64,000 bases of DNA from Cercospora beticola (Eukaryota; Ascomycota; Dothideomycetes; Mycosphaerellales; Mycosphaerellaceae). The notes under the pieces were generated by a model. That model saw only the letters and a list, made by a program, of their open reading frames with translations. It made no database searches and was not told the origin of the DNA. Position numbers and translations under genes: made by a program. Below, piece by piece: positions 1 to 10,054 of this stretch (positions are counted from its first letter, which is position 1; each line of letters begins with the position of its first letter). The DNA lies in assembly GCF_033473495.1 (NCBI RefSeq), contig NC_088935.1:1054001-1118000 (forward strand), written 5' to 3'.

Positions 1-328
1 TATGCACACTGTTCACCAGGACTTCCACCCATGGAGATGATAGCATTTCAGTGCTGCCCAGTCTGGCCTTGAGCCTGACTGTTGACTCTCAAGGTAAGCA
101 CTTCCACTTCACTGTACTCACTACACGACGAATGATGTTAAAATATGAGTTCTGCAATGCGTATGGTTGAAAGTCCCGATCTTAGGACGGTGGCTCTTCA
201 GCCAGATGCCGACAAACTAAAACTACACTTGAGCTGACTGTAGTTCCTATCCTGTCGCACTTGACCTCATCTTCGGCAAGGAAATGAATCTGACTATCGT
301 TGCAGTCACCTTAGACAGCCCTCCGGCT
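1..328. other. Gene-free left edge
   Basis: No supported coding sequence. It lies 3' of the minus-strand aldo/keto reductase and probably holds its 3' UTR. Nothing else is recognisable. Confidence 0.5.
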
Positions 329-1435
329 TTACTCATCCAGCTGTGCTGAATCTCCATAGAGCAGCTGCTCGCCGTGTCCTCCGTAACGACCACCCACTAT
401 CTCCACGCTGGCGATCAGGCTATCGAGTTCCTTGACATCAGCCTCGCTGAGTTCGACCTCAACTAAGTTCTCTTTCACGCGCTCGGGAGAGGTCGCGCCG
501 GGGATCGGTACAATCGCTGGCATGCCAGGCTTCTTGCCCTGAGCACGACACCAGGCGATGGCGAGCTGGCCTGGTTTGACACCTTTCCGTTCAGCCAGGC
601 TTTCGATCTCCTTTACAAGCTTCAGGTTCTGCTCGAAGTTCTCCGGCTGGAAGCGCGGCATATGTCTGCGCATATCACCTTCCGGAATATCATCGGGCTT
701 CTTGATCTGGCCTGTGAGGAAACCACGTCCCAGCGGACTGTATGCTACGATGGGAATGTCAAGCTCTGCGCAAGCTTCCGCTACACCATTTTCGAGAATT
801 TCAGTTGCCCAAAGACTGAATTCGACTTCCACGGCATCGATCTTCGCGACCTTTGCTGCTCTCCGGATAGTATTGGCACTGCATTCGGACAAGGAAATGC
901 CGCCGAGCTTTCCAGCCTTCACGTATTCGTTGGCTGTGCGAACTGTGATCTCGATTGGGGTTTCAGGGTCAACTCTAGCAGCCTCCCAGATATCAAGCTT
1001 CTTTTTGCCATCCAGAACTCGTAGACATTCATCAATGCTGCGTTTCGTGTTTTCGACACTGCCATCCGGCTTCAGGGCTCCTGGCACAAGGCCACCTTTC
1101 ACACTGATGACAACCTTCTTCGCATCCTCGGGGTATTTCGTGAAGTACTCATTCAGCAAGTGCAAGCTGTTGCGCTCTGGAGTTCCATAGAGCTCGCCAG
1201 CGTTCCAGAAGTTCGCGCCATTGTCTATCGCTGCTTTCATTGCAGCGAAAGCCTGTTCTTGCGTTGGAGGATTCTCCCTCCAGGTAAGGCCCATCAAGCC
1301 ATAACCGATACCATGGACTTTGCTGCCAGCAATTTTGACATCATTATCCTTCTTCTGAAGCACTTCCTTCGCCTTGTTGATGAGTGAAGACATGGCGTCG
1401 TAACCCGATTGAGCGACTTGAGCAATGCCGAGCAA
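329..1435 (-). CDS. Aldo/keto reductase, pyridoxal reductase (Plr1/AKR8) type
   Basis: A single-exon, 368-residue NADPH-dependent aldo/keto reductase, probably cytosolic. Pyridoxal reduction is inferred from resemblance to the S. pombe Plr1 group. A 33-residue leader precedes the barrel, which opens at GIGYGLMGLTW (about residues 42-52). The active-site region reads WNAGELYG, giving the catalytic Tyr83; Lys113 follows in VISVKGG. The His of ordinary AKRs is replaced in the segment DIWEAARVDP, which is typical of the Plr1 group, as is the shift from Asp to Asn at the DTA motif. The C-terminal IPGATSPERVKENL segment is the NADP-phosphate binding signature. No intron is needed. The substrate cannot be fixed from sequence. 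A shorter start after the leader is possible. Confidence 0.88.
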   Translation of the reverse strand: MLGIAQVAQSGYDAMSSLINKAKEVLQKKDNDVKIAGSKVHGIGYGLMGLTWRENPPTQEQAFAAMKAAIDNGANFWNAGELYGTPERNSLHLLNEYFTKYPEDAKKVVISVKGGLVPGALKPDGSVENTKRSIDECLRVLDGKKKLDIWEAARVDPETPIEITVRTANEYVKAGKLGGISLSECSANTIRRAAKVAKIDAVEVEFSLWATEILENGVAEACAELDIPIVAYSPLGRGFLTGQIKKPDDIPEGDMRRHMPRFQPENFEQNLKLVKEIESLAERKGVKPGQLAIAWCRAQGKKPGMPAIVPIPGATSPERVKENLVEVELSEADVKELDSLIASVEIVGGRYGGHGEQLLYGDSAQLDE

Positions 1436-2085
1436 TAGCTGAAGGTAAGGATGATGCTTGCAACTTATCTGCCAGTCGAGTCTGTCGATTTCTCTTCTCC
1501 TTCAAAGTTATGAATGCGCAATGGCCGATTTGCCTTTTGTTAACTCCAGAATTGAGGTTTTGAAAAGTACGGCCCGGTCGAGAAGCGGGGATGATGCAAT
1601 ACATTGAGCGTGTCCCACCCCTGTCACGCCTGATGGACGGCCATGGAAGCCAGTGGCCAACACGCACAAGATTCATTCACAACTGCACTGCAAACCGCAT
1701 CTGCTTGGAGCCTCGTTGCTTCCGACGCTAGTAAGACCAGAAGCTGAAGAGATTGTTTATCATGGAGCAAAGCAGGTCGCCATATGTGCGGGCATTGCCA
1801 CAGCATCATTGAGCATTTGCAGATCACATACACCAGAAGTACTATCGCACATAGGATGGAAAAGGTGTCTGGAACACACGGATGCATGCACCGCTTTCGC
1901 TACAAGACGGAAGTCGCGCTTGGGAGACCACTCATCCTCAGGACAGAAAGAAGTAGAATGGGCCACGGAGCGTTCATTCAACTACTGGATTTCTGCATGT
2001 CGGACCTCCTCTGTCAGAATTGCCACAGGTCCACTGACGTTGCGCGGCACCAGCCAGAAAACCCAAGTGCTCCTTCATGAACCTC
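1436..2085. other. Intergenic: upstream of the AKR, downstream of the I78 gene
   Basis: About 650 bp between two minus-strand genes. Several short open frames run through on both strands, but none shows a family signature or splice-supported structure. It probably holds the AKR promoter. Confidence 0.4.
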
Positions 2086-2450
2086 TCAACCATGTGTGAC
2101 TTTCTCCACGGTACCATCGTCCTTGGTGTGCACGTTCAGCCTGCAGAAAGATAACTCAGCACGGCAGGACTACAAAGTTATCGCCCCACTACTGGGAGCG
2201 CCTACCTGTTGGGGTTGTGGTCCATGGTCATCATGTCGCCTGACTTGACGATGCGATGCTGTTCAGGGAGGTCGGTCTTCGCGAATGTCTACCACAAGCT
2301 GTCAGCCTTTCTATTGCCTGGGATCTTTTCTTCGTCTCTACGAACTGTCTCATTTGAAGTGTCACCAATCTTCTTTCCGACGAGCTTGTTCATCCACTGA
2401 GAGGTCTTATCGCCATCAGTCGACTGGAGGCCTGGAACTACGAGAGGCAT
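2086..2450 (-). CDS. Small I78-type (potato inhibitor I-like) protease inhibitor, three exons
   Basis: An 80-residue protein that appears only after splicing. Exons on the minus strand are 2450-2346, 2288-2206 and 2140-2086. Intron 1 (57 bp) runs from GTTCGT to TAG with a CTGAC branch motif 5 nt before the AG; intron 2 (65 bp) runs from GTAGGC to CAG. Read straight through, the frame hits a stop inside intron 1, so it would pass for a pseudogene. The joined protein starts MPLVVPGLQS, continues through WMNKLVGKKIGD and NETTFAKTDLPEQHRIV, and ends NRLNVHTKDDGTVEKVTHG. This matches the fungal I78 inhibitor pattern, with a conserved RLNVH strand and a Gly near the C-terminus. There is no signal peptide, so a cytosolic inhibitor of serine proteases is the likely role. 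The target is unknown. Confidence 0.8.
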
Positions 2451-2880
2451 GATGGTCGCGGGTCGGTAATGTGGTTGAGTGTTGTTCGAGGTATTTTTCG
2501 TGGCAGTGAGTTTGATTGCAATGCGAGAGTAAGAGTAGGACTTTCGATCAAGCTATATTGTACCAGGTTTCTAGAACGGCTGACCATTCTGCGTAGCAAT
2601 CGCAGGAATGACGTAGTCTTCAGCTGATGCCTGGCCACAGCAAGCAGGAGCTATCAGAAGCTTTCTTCGTCACATGAACTCCGACTCGGACTTCGAGAAC
2701 GCCACAATTGATAACTGGGAAGCACTGCAGAGCGTCAGTAATATCAAATGCATTCGAGAAGGTTTAGATCTCTGGATTCATTGGCCATTCAATTGATACT
2801 CATGACAATGCTAATGCATTCTATAGCAATCCGTTCGTAGCCTCGCCCAGCTTCCCACCACGGGCAGCTCAGACAACAGC
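2451..2880. other. Intergenic, promoter side of the I78 gene
   Basis: About 430 bp without a supported gene between two minus-strand genes. It presumably carries the inhibitor promoter and the 3' UTR of the 145-aa gene. Confidence 0.4.
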
Positions 2881-3432
2881 TCAGACAGCGGAATCGTTCT
2901 TCGCGAATGTCCTCGCTAGTGCCTCAATGCTGTCTGCAATTCTCTTGAAGTCATCCTTCTGCTCTTGAGCAACCTCGTTGATCTCGTTGGCAGACGGATC
3001 TTCGTCATCATTTGCCCACTGAATATCGGTTGTGTTGAATTCGACCTTGACGTCTGCGCCATACACATCCTTGGATGGGTGCGAAGGGAACCCTCGAAGG
3101 TCTTGGACCAGTCGCAGAAGCTCGTTCACGTCATCACTGAGGGCGTGGTCAGTACCTTTTCTGTTGAGATTCAAGAGCAATTGGACTTACGCAGGAACAT
3201 CTCCAGTCTTCTCCGATGACTTGTTATTCCCATCGTACTGAGTCTGGCGTACGACCGCGGATCGATTAGGCTCGCCGAGTACCTCGACGGTGAGCTTTGG
3301 TGTGTCTGGTACCAGGTCAGCATTGAGCGCCTCTTTTTTGGAGAGCTAGTTCAGCATCCACTCACCAAATGACTTCTGGAGTTTCACCTGGAACTCTCCG
3401 GATGGTGGAGGTGGAGCGACGATTCGAGGCAT
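2881..3432 (-). CDS. Unknown 145-residue acidic protein, three exons
   Basis: I do not recognise the family. Exons on the minus strand are 3432-3366, 3305-3191 and 3136-2881. Introns are 60 bp (GTGAGT to CAG) and 54 bp (GTAAGT to CAG), with phases 1 and 2 closing cleanly. The N-terminus is proline-rich (MPRIVAPPPPSGEFQVKLQ). A short mid-segment, KLTVEVLGEPNRSAVVRQTQ, looks like two beta strands. The C-terminal half is acidic and helical (VNELLRLVQDLRGFPS and QKDDFKRIADSIEALARTF), suggesting a coiled coil or helical hairpin. There is no signal peptide or membrane segment. It is divergent to the F-box gene across about 0.5 kb. Confidence 0.75.
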
Positions 3433-3943
3433 GCTGGGCTGATTTTACTGTGTAGGTATAGTTTTCGCTTTGTGAGTAAAGGAAGAATGTGTGAGAAATG
3501 ATCCAGAGGAAAGTTTCGAGCACGTCAATAAGTGAGAGCAATGCTCTTGTGCCCCTCTTAACATCATATGCAGGTACCACTCGTCATGACCATCATTGAC
3601 ATCACGTTCCGCAAAATGATGGTCGACGGAACAACCTACGCTTCCGCCTGTCGATCTCGAGTCAACTTAGACTTCAAGCGCCAACGAAGGAAGCGATCAA
3701 TCTTGATGGAATACATTCAAACGGCGAGGCAAGAGGTATAACTCTTGAATATACTGTGCAGGCCTCAGGCAAACATATATCACCTTCCCAAAAAGGCTAG
3801 TGTCATTGACAGACACCGCCTGCGCACAGCCACATGCGTTCTACATCCTGTGCCGCCCTGTTGCCTGGCTGACTGCTGGCTACTGTTGGTCATCTTCCTC
3901 TACATCTTCGCTGATCGAGTTGTCTACAGCTAAACCTCCAAAC
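3433..3943. promoter_or_regulatory. Divergent intergenic region between the 145-aa gene and the F-box gene
   Basis: A 511-bp gap with genes leaving in both directions, so it must hold both promoters. The F-box frame stays open upstream to an ATG at 3800, but those 48 residues are low complexity and not F-box-like. No defined element is called. Confidence 0.4.
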
Positions 3944-5176
3944 ATGGCGGCCGACCTTCGGCTGGACACTTTGCCTCAGGAACTTATAACTCAGATCGCA
4001 ACGGCCAGCGATGCATATTCGGTGCTTCAGCTCGCGCTCACGTGCCACAAAATTCGAGCAGCTTGCTACGATGTATTGACATTTAAAGAGATCATGGAGA
4101 GATCCCAGCAATTACAATGGCGGAAAGATCTGTTAGACATCGCCACTATTCAACGCCGCTGCGGCAAAGATGTCAGAGCCTGGACGAGATACGCGATAGC
4201 TAATGAACTGACAATTCGATATGCGCAAGAACAGCAGTCAACTCTTGCTCCACCAGTCGAAGCCACAGAGAAAGGCACAGCACTTTCGAACATGCCGTGG
4301 TCAGCTCTGGCACCAAATATTCGAGTAAACGGCAGCAAAGAAATCGCAATGCTCTGGCTTCCCGAGCTATTCCTGGTCAGACATCCCTTCCTGCTAGATG
4401 GTTTCTGGAGAGTCTACCTAGACAGCCCTCCAGCGGTTCTCCGAGTCAAGCACATGTTTTGCCTCACCATGGCAGTTCTCGGCGCCTCGGGCCAAATGAT
4501 CGGTCTAGAGCGTGCGCTGGGCGCATCACGAGGACGAACCCTGGTATCTGGCGACACGATGACAGTTCACCTTTGGAATTTATGCTGGATGATTCTGCAA
4601 ATACGAGCCTCTGTGAAGACTCGTTTGGCGGCCTGGCCATATAATGACTCCGCAAGAGTGCCTTATATTCCACCGCCTGCTGTCGTAGACATATCGTTGC
4701 AGCCTCTAGAGACACGATACAATATTCCCTTGCCATTCGAGAATGAATTCGACGAGTGGTATCAGAATCATACCACTGCCATGGCCACAGAGGAGTACAT
4801 GACCAAAGGCAAATTCAAAGGCTACTATTGCTACTTTGGCACGTTCGCTCTGGCGCCACCAAGGCTGGATCCTCCCATGATGAACATACAATTCATACGA
4901 GACGCAGATGCTCAAGTCAAAGATCAGCTGTGCCTCAGAGCTGAGAATTGTGTTGATGGTGTGGATACATTTGTTATACGAGGTTCGATCCAGGCAGGAT
5001 ACGCGGATAACACGCCAGTCTTCCGCGCTAAGAAACGATACTCGCATGGTACTATGTGGGACTGGCAATTGCGCTTGACGCCATTCGGACTTGTGGGTTA
5101 TTGGGGCACTTTGTCAGACGAAGGTTTACAGAGAAATGGATCGGTGTGGTTGTGGAAGAGTGACGATAGATCATAA
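3944..5176 (+). CDS. F-box-like protein
   Basis: A single-exon, 410-residue protein. The start is put at 3944 because LRLDTLPQELITQIATASD, just after it, is the beginning of an F-box (LP.EL...I), followed by VLQLALTCHKIRAACYD. In this family the F-box binds Skp1 and the rest recruits a substrate to an SCF ubiquitin ligase. The C-terminal about 170 residues contain aromatic, strand-rich repeats (FKGYYCYFGTFAL, MWDWQLRLTPFGLVGYWGTL) resembling the beta-rich tail of many fungal F-box proteins. No WD40 or leucine-rich repeat is visible. The substrate is unknown. An upstream ATG at 3800 in the same frame is judged untranslated. Confidence 0.72.
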   Translation: MAADLRLDTLPQELITQIATASDAYSVLQLALTCHKIRAACYDVLTFKEIMERSQQLQWRKDLLDIATIQRRCGKDVRAWTRYAIANELTIRYAQEQQSTLAPPVEATEKGTALSNMPWSALAPNIRVNGSKEIAMLWLPELFLVRHPFLLDGFWRVYLDSPPAVLRVKHMFCLTMAVLGASGQMIGLERALGASRGRTLVSGDTMTVHLWNLCWMILQIRASVKTRLAAWPYNDSARVPYIPPPAVVDISLQPLETRYNIPLPFENEFDEWYQNHTTAMATEEYMTKGKFKGYYCYFGTFALAPPRLDPPMMNIQFIRDADAQVKDQLCLRAENCVDGVDTFVIRGSIQAGYADNTPVFRAKKRYSHGTMWDWQLRLTPFGLVGYWGTLSDEGLQRNGSVWLWKSDDRS

Positions 5177-5533
5177 CGTGTCGTGAAGCAAACTACCAGT
5201 GCCATGAACCCAATAATTTGGGCAACAACTAGATATGCTCATGACCATCTGCATTCTCAATCTTTCACTGGCGACCTCTATGGCTGCAAATCATGACGAC
5301 AAGCCATGGTGATAGTCAGAAGTCTTGAGACACTGCACTCGAGTTTCATCAAGCTTCATGCGTCGCAGCATAACCCGCTCCTCCATTTGTGACCGACAGC
5401 CTCTTGCGGTAGGTCCGTGAAGTGGAGCACACTCTGACTTCGAAGTACGCCACTGTCCTCCCGCCTCGCCCCCACTGCGTGGAGGTGAGAACGCTCTGCT
5501 TTGATCGCTCAAGCTCTTGTGGCATGCAGTGTC
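5177..5533. other. Convergent intergenic region
   Basis: 357 bp between the ends of the F-box gene and CSN4. It presumably contains both 3' UTRs. No gene seen. Confidence 0.45.
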
Positions 5534-6801
5534 TCAAGCTGCGAGTTGTCGATCGTACCACGCCGGCTCCTCCCTCTGAAGCATAGTCGTGAGATTCTCC
5601 ACTGACTCTGCCAAACCTTGAACGTTCTGGTCCCACAACCGGAGATCAATCTTGGGGTTCGTAGGCTCCTTGCTATTGAAGTGGATGACTCCAGCGATCT
5701 GATCGATCGATCCCGAAAGACGATTGCTCTGGATCATGCCCGAAGCATACACTTCAGCTCTGTCGGCGTCCACGCCCAAGACCTTGCCGAGATTCTCAAA
5801 TGTGATGTTGGCATAGATACGAGAGACTGCAAGCAGATTGTGCTCCAGCACGGCTTTGTCGAGTACTGTGCTGCCATCAGAGGTCTTGGCGAGCTGGTGC
5901 TCCTTCAGGTTTGCCGCAAAAGCAGCGACTTCATCAGGGGACAGCAAGCGGTCCAGGAAAATCTTCTCGAGGATGCCGAACTCTGGTACATCTGACGATC
6001 GCTCGTCTTTGTAGATCTTAGCGAGCTGCTTGCCACGCTGTGGTCCGGCCGGCGCGAGCACAGCACAGGTGATTGCAGCCGAAAGAGCTTGCAAGCGCTC
6101 CTCCTCGTCTACGACTGATTCGTTCGATAGCGCATAATACGCTACGGAAGCGTCGAGAAAGCTGCGCTGGGAGTCAGAGATACGAGCTTGCGAAAGCTGG
6201 AATTGCAGACGTGTCGGTTGATCTGTGACGTTGTAGAAGATCTGCTTGATCTTGTTGAGGTATGAGGTGGCGTTCGTGGCATCATCTTCCTCGAGGTAGC
6301 AGCGACAAATACGCATCCAGATCTTGGCCTTGTCATCGTCACTGACACTGCGCTGTGAAGACTCGAGTGTGATATTCTGTAGGGTTTTGGCTGAGTTGGT
6401 GAAGTCATCGTCGGCCTCATAAGCGTCTGCGAGGATGAGCTTGATTTCTGTGTCTTGTTGCTCGAACGAGATCACTTTCGGCTGGAGTATCTGAACGATT
6501 TGCGGACTGTACAATAAGGTCAGTGTAAGGAGAGGGGGCGCCAATGTAGAAATGCCTACCCAGCTTCGAGTTTGATCTCATTGCTCAGTGCTCGAAAGTG
6601 CTCGACAAACGCAGAAAGGAGTGGCCGGGAGTTGATGACGCCCACAGCATCGGACGTGATACTCTGAACATATGCGACCAAGTTGTCTGAGATATCGTCG
6701 CCGGATGTGGTGATTTGCTGCAGCACTTCGGCGTAGCCTTGAGCCCTCTCGTTGCCAGATGCCTGCTCGAGGGCCGCCAGCTGGGAGCCTACAGGCGCCA
6801 T
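5534..6801 (-). CDS. csn4: COP9 signalosome subunit 4
   Basis: Two exons, 6801-6560 and 6506-5534, give 404 residues, the usual CSN4 length. The 53-bp intron (GTAGGC to CAG) is phase 2, joining ...IKLEAG to PQIVQILQPKV. The N-terminal half consists of helical repeats (LADAYEADDDFTNSAKTLQ and IWMRICRCYLEEDDATNATS). The C-terminal part is a PCI domain with the winged-helix segment ITFENLGKVLGVDADRAEVYASGMI, followed by IDQIAGVIHF. CSN4 is a scaffold subunit of the signalosome, which removes Nedd8 from cullins and so controls SCF ligases; in filamentous fungi the complex governs development and secondary metabolism. The neighbouring F-box gene is a functional relative, but adjacency is probably coincidental. 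Confidence 0.92.
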
Positions 6802-7104
6802 CGGCGAGAAAGTTCACTTTCCTTTGTTAATTCCAGTAATCGATGTCACTCCTTCGAAATCGGCGCAGTCGGGTTCTGGGGCAGATAGTGAGTGGTGGTG
6901 ATGGATGGTGGCGGTGTTTGTCCTGATGTTCGAAGTTCAAGCTGCGAAGTGGTCTCCACCAACGCACAGCCACTGTGGCGTCACGTTCACTCAATTCACA
7001 GCAACAGAAATCAATGAATTGAAGTATGAACAAACGACGAACAAATTATGGACATGACGATCCATGACATTACAGATCTAGTCTTATAGCTTACAGAAGC
7101 ACAT
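6802..7104. other. Intergenic between CSN4 and ERB1
   Basis: 303 bp separating two minus-strand genes. It holds the CSN4 promoter and the ERB1 3' end. No other feature seen. Confidence 0.4.
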
Positions 7105-9563
7105 CTATGCCCACAAGCGTACTGTCCCGTCGGCGCCTCCACTGACCAGCCAAGCCTCCACTGGATGCCAATCAACAGCAAGCACACCGATGTCTTTCTT
7201 GATCTTGTGTCCTCGCAGAATCTTCAGAGGCACGACAGTAGCGTTCTCCATCGAATCGCCAAACACTTTGCCATGCAATACCTGCAGCGTTCCATCGTCT
7301 GAAGCATCTGCAAACAGAGGGTGTGAATTGTGGAATTTGACACTGCGGATGGCTTTGCTGTGGTATCTCAGAGTCTTGTATGGCGTGCTTCCGAGATCAA
7401 GATCGTGCCACAGCAGTCGCTTGTCGTACGACGAAACAAGGAGGTTGTCGCCCATAGGATGCAAAGAGATGTCGCTGATCCAGCGTGCTCCAGGCTGCAA
7501 TTCCTTCTCTAGCTTCTGAGCTTGCAGGTCATACACACGTATCCGTTGTCGAGTGGCGAGGAAGAAAAGCGGGCGCGAGGGATGGAAGCACACGGTCTGT
7601 GCCAAGCCCTTTGGTCGCTTGAAAGGGTGTTGCGTTTGATGCTTGCTGAGAGTGTGTATCGCAACAGAGGTCGAAGTCGAATTGGAATTCGGACACACTG
7701 TCGAGAAGTACTCACCTCTTCGGTGCCACACCAGTGTCTTGGGTGTCGATCTGAAGGTGATTGTGAGCATGACTCCCTTGTCCTGTAAGCTCTGAGGCGG
7801 CCGTTCCCAGGTAGCAGCCTTCGGTTTAGGTGCGCCATCGACAGTCTTCGTAGCATTAGCCGCCTCATATCCGAATCCAGCATCGATAATGTCGCGCGCA
7901 TTATTGTCAACCTCCTCAGTTATGTCCTCGAGTTGTGGCACAATGAAGTATACAGTCTCTCCACAGCATGCTCCGAGAATGAATGCACTGTGACCAGGCC
8001 GCCACGCGACCACGTTGACCGGCTCGGATTGGGAAAGCTTGATGCGCCTGACTTGACGAGTATTCTCTATGCTCCAGATACGCACGGTACCGTCTGTCCC
8101 TCCGGAAGCGATGTAACGACCAGTTGGATCAACAGCCACTGTCCGTACTTGGCCATCATGTCCGCTGAAAGTCTTGTGGCATGTCGTTGGGAACGGCTTG
8201 AGCTCTGAAGGGTCAGGTAATTTGGGCAGCAGCGATTCAGGATCGATGTTCAATTTGCTTCGTCGTACTCGAGGGGCGAGGTAGAGGTCGAGACATCGGT
8301 TCATTCTCTCGTGCAAAAGCTCGTCATAGCCAGGAACGCGTCGCAGAGCGGAATGGTCTCGAGGCAAGAAGTCACGTTTTCGTTCCTCGGGGTCTGTGTT
8401 CTCCCACTCTTCACGTTCTTGCTTGTCTGGTAGATACTCTGCAGGTGGATGATAACTCTCTTCGTAACCGGGAGGAGGCAATTTCGGTGCAGGCACATTC
8501 TGCGGACAGTCAGCCAATACTCGTTGAAAACGGAGCAATTCACGTGGAATACCATAGGGTGGTCAGGTCGAGGTGCCTCGTTCGCCCACACATCGTAAGA
8601 AGCATATTCCAGCTCTTGCTCTTCCCTTTCCCGCTCTTCCTCGTCTGGTGTTCGGAAGGGTTTGATCCGTCCCTCTTTAATCGCCTTCACCATCTTCATG
8701 ACCCGTTTATGCTCATGCATAGATGGAATGAATCTACGCTTTGGCTCCGGCGCAGCAGAGAGAGGCATAACTTCCTCCATGCCTTTCCCAGTGAACCACT
8801 CGACATAGTCCGGATATGGATCGTATCCATCTCCAGGCTGCTCATTGCGTGTCAACTTCTTCAGCGTCTCCAACTCGTCCGGGCTCAGCTCGAGTGGTTT
8901 GCCAGTGGACGGATCCGTGAGGCCTGTCCATCCTTCTGGTAGATCTATGCTCTCAAGCAGCGAGTCGAGTGCTTGGCCCTTGGCCGGTCTGGCAATCTTC
9001 TTGCCATTTATGTCGTACCCAATATGTGGATATGCGTCGTAGTATGACAGTGGAATGTTTCCAATCGTGTTCGAGGTGACGGGTGCATCTGAATCGTCGG
9101 TGTCGTAGGCGGGATCGATCTCTTGGTAGACGTAGCGTTCGTTTCCGTTGGCGTCCTTTTCGATGCGATAATTGGAGGTTTTTGTGCGATCTTGAAGTTC
9201 GAGACGCTTCATGCCCTGATCTGGTGAGACAGACAGATTCTGTATATCTCTGCCGGTGCCGGTGCCCATCAACTTTTCTGGCGTTGCATTTGCACCACGA
9301 GATTTCAAATTGCGAATATGATCCCGCACGTCCTCCTCGTCCTCCGATGAAGGAATCTCGTCGCTGTCCAGCTCTGCGTCCTCGTCCTCCTCGTCCTCGA
9401 TATCTGCTTCACTGTCGAATTCGTCCTCGCTGTCGTCTTCTGCGCTGTCGCTCTCATCGAAGGCGCCATTGAGCTCTTCGCCGTCGAAATCTCCCTCGTC
9501 ATCACTGCTCTCAGGCCGTGGGACCTCGATCACCTTGCGCTTCTGTCCCGCTCGTTGCGCCAT
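7105..9563 (-). CDS. erb1: Ribosome biogenesis protein ERB1 (BOP1)
   Basis: Two exons, 9563-8544 and 8499-7105, give 804 residues. The intron is only 44 bp (GTGAAT to CAG, branch GGCTGACT), phase 0, joining DHPMVFH to [16 protein letters not shown]. The first about 110 residues are strongly acidic, as in the family. The BOP1 N-terminal domain follows ([16 protein letters not shown], then [22 protein letters not shown] and [14 protein letters not shown]). The C-terminal half is a WD40 propeller with clear repeats: [20 protein letters not shown] ending VRIWS, and a last repeat ending TVRLWA at the stop. ERB1 works with YTM1 and NOP7 in the nucleolus to mature 25S and 5.8S rRNA. The start was chosen at [10 protein letters not shown] rather than 17 codons upstream. 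Confidence 0.95.
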
Positions 9564-10054
9564 GTTGTGTGTGGGAATGCGTACAAATTTGTCGCTGCGA
9601 GCTTCAATCTTCAAAACTTTCGAAGCTTAAGTCCGCAGTGGGTCTGAAGTCCGAGCTCCGGGAGAGTTTCACTTCCAGCGCCCACTCATCCTGCAGCCGC
9701 CTCGAAGTGTTCAGACTCCCACCTCTCGAAAACAAGTAGACGTATCTGCTCCATATGCGACAGCACCTAGCTACGGATGCGACGCATCATGTGTGTCATC
9801 TACGCCAAGAGCATTCCCCCGAACCTCAAAGGATTCGCGAGGCAAGGATCTACATGTGCAGCTGCACGGAAGCAAGTCTGAGGGAGCAGGTGGAGAGCAG
9901 ATTATGGTGCACACTACCGCTCAGCTGGGCGAAGTCAATCCTATGCTTGCGCTGCTATTACTTCTAGAATCGACCTGAAAGTCATTGCTTTGTTCAAGCC
10001 GTCTTGGATTCAGCTGCGGCACGCATTCTACAATCTTCATTTCAGTCTGTACTA
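9564..10054. promoter_or_regulatory. Divergent region between ERB1 and the AflR-like gene
   Basis: About 490 bp between divergent starts. It must include both promoters. I see no confident element and no further gene. Confidence 0.4.

Noticed and set aside
558..1190. 210-codon frame antisense to the aldo/keto reductase
   Set aside because: It mirrors a conserved coding gene and has no domain of its own; antisense openness follows from the codon use of the sense strand.
2086..2450. Pseudogene call for the I78 inhibitor
   Set aside because: The in-frame stop is inside a segment with intron ends and branch motif; removal restores the family sequence exactly.
5176..5534. Functional cluster of ubiquitin-pathway genes (F-box and CSN4)
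   Set aside because: Only two convergent neighbours with no shared promoter; adjacency is more simply chance.
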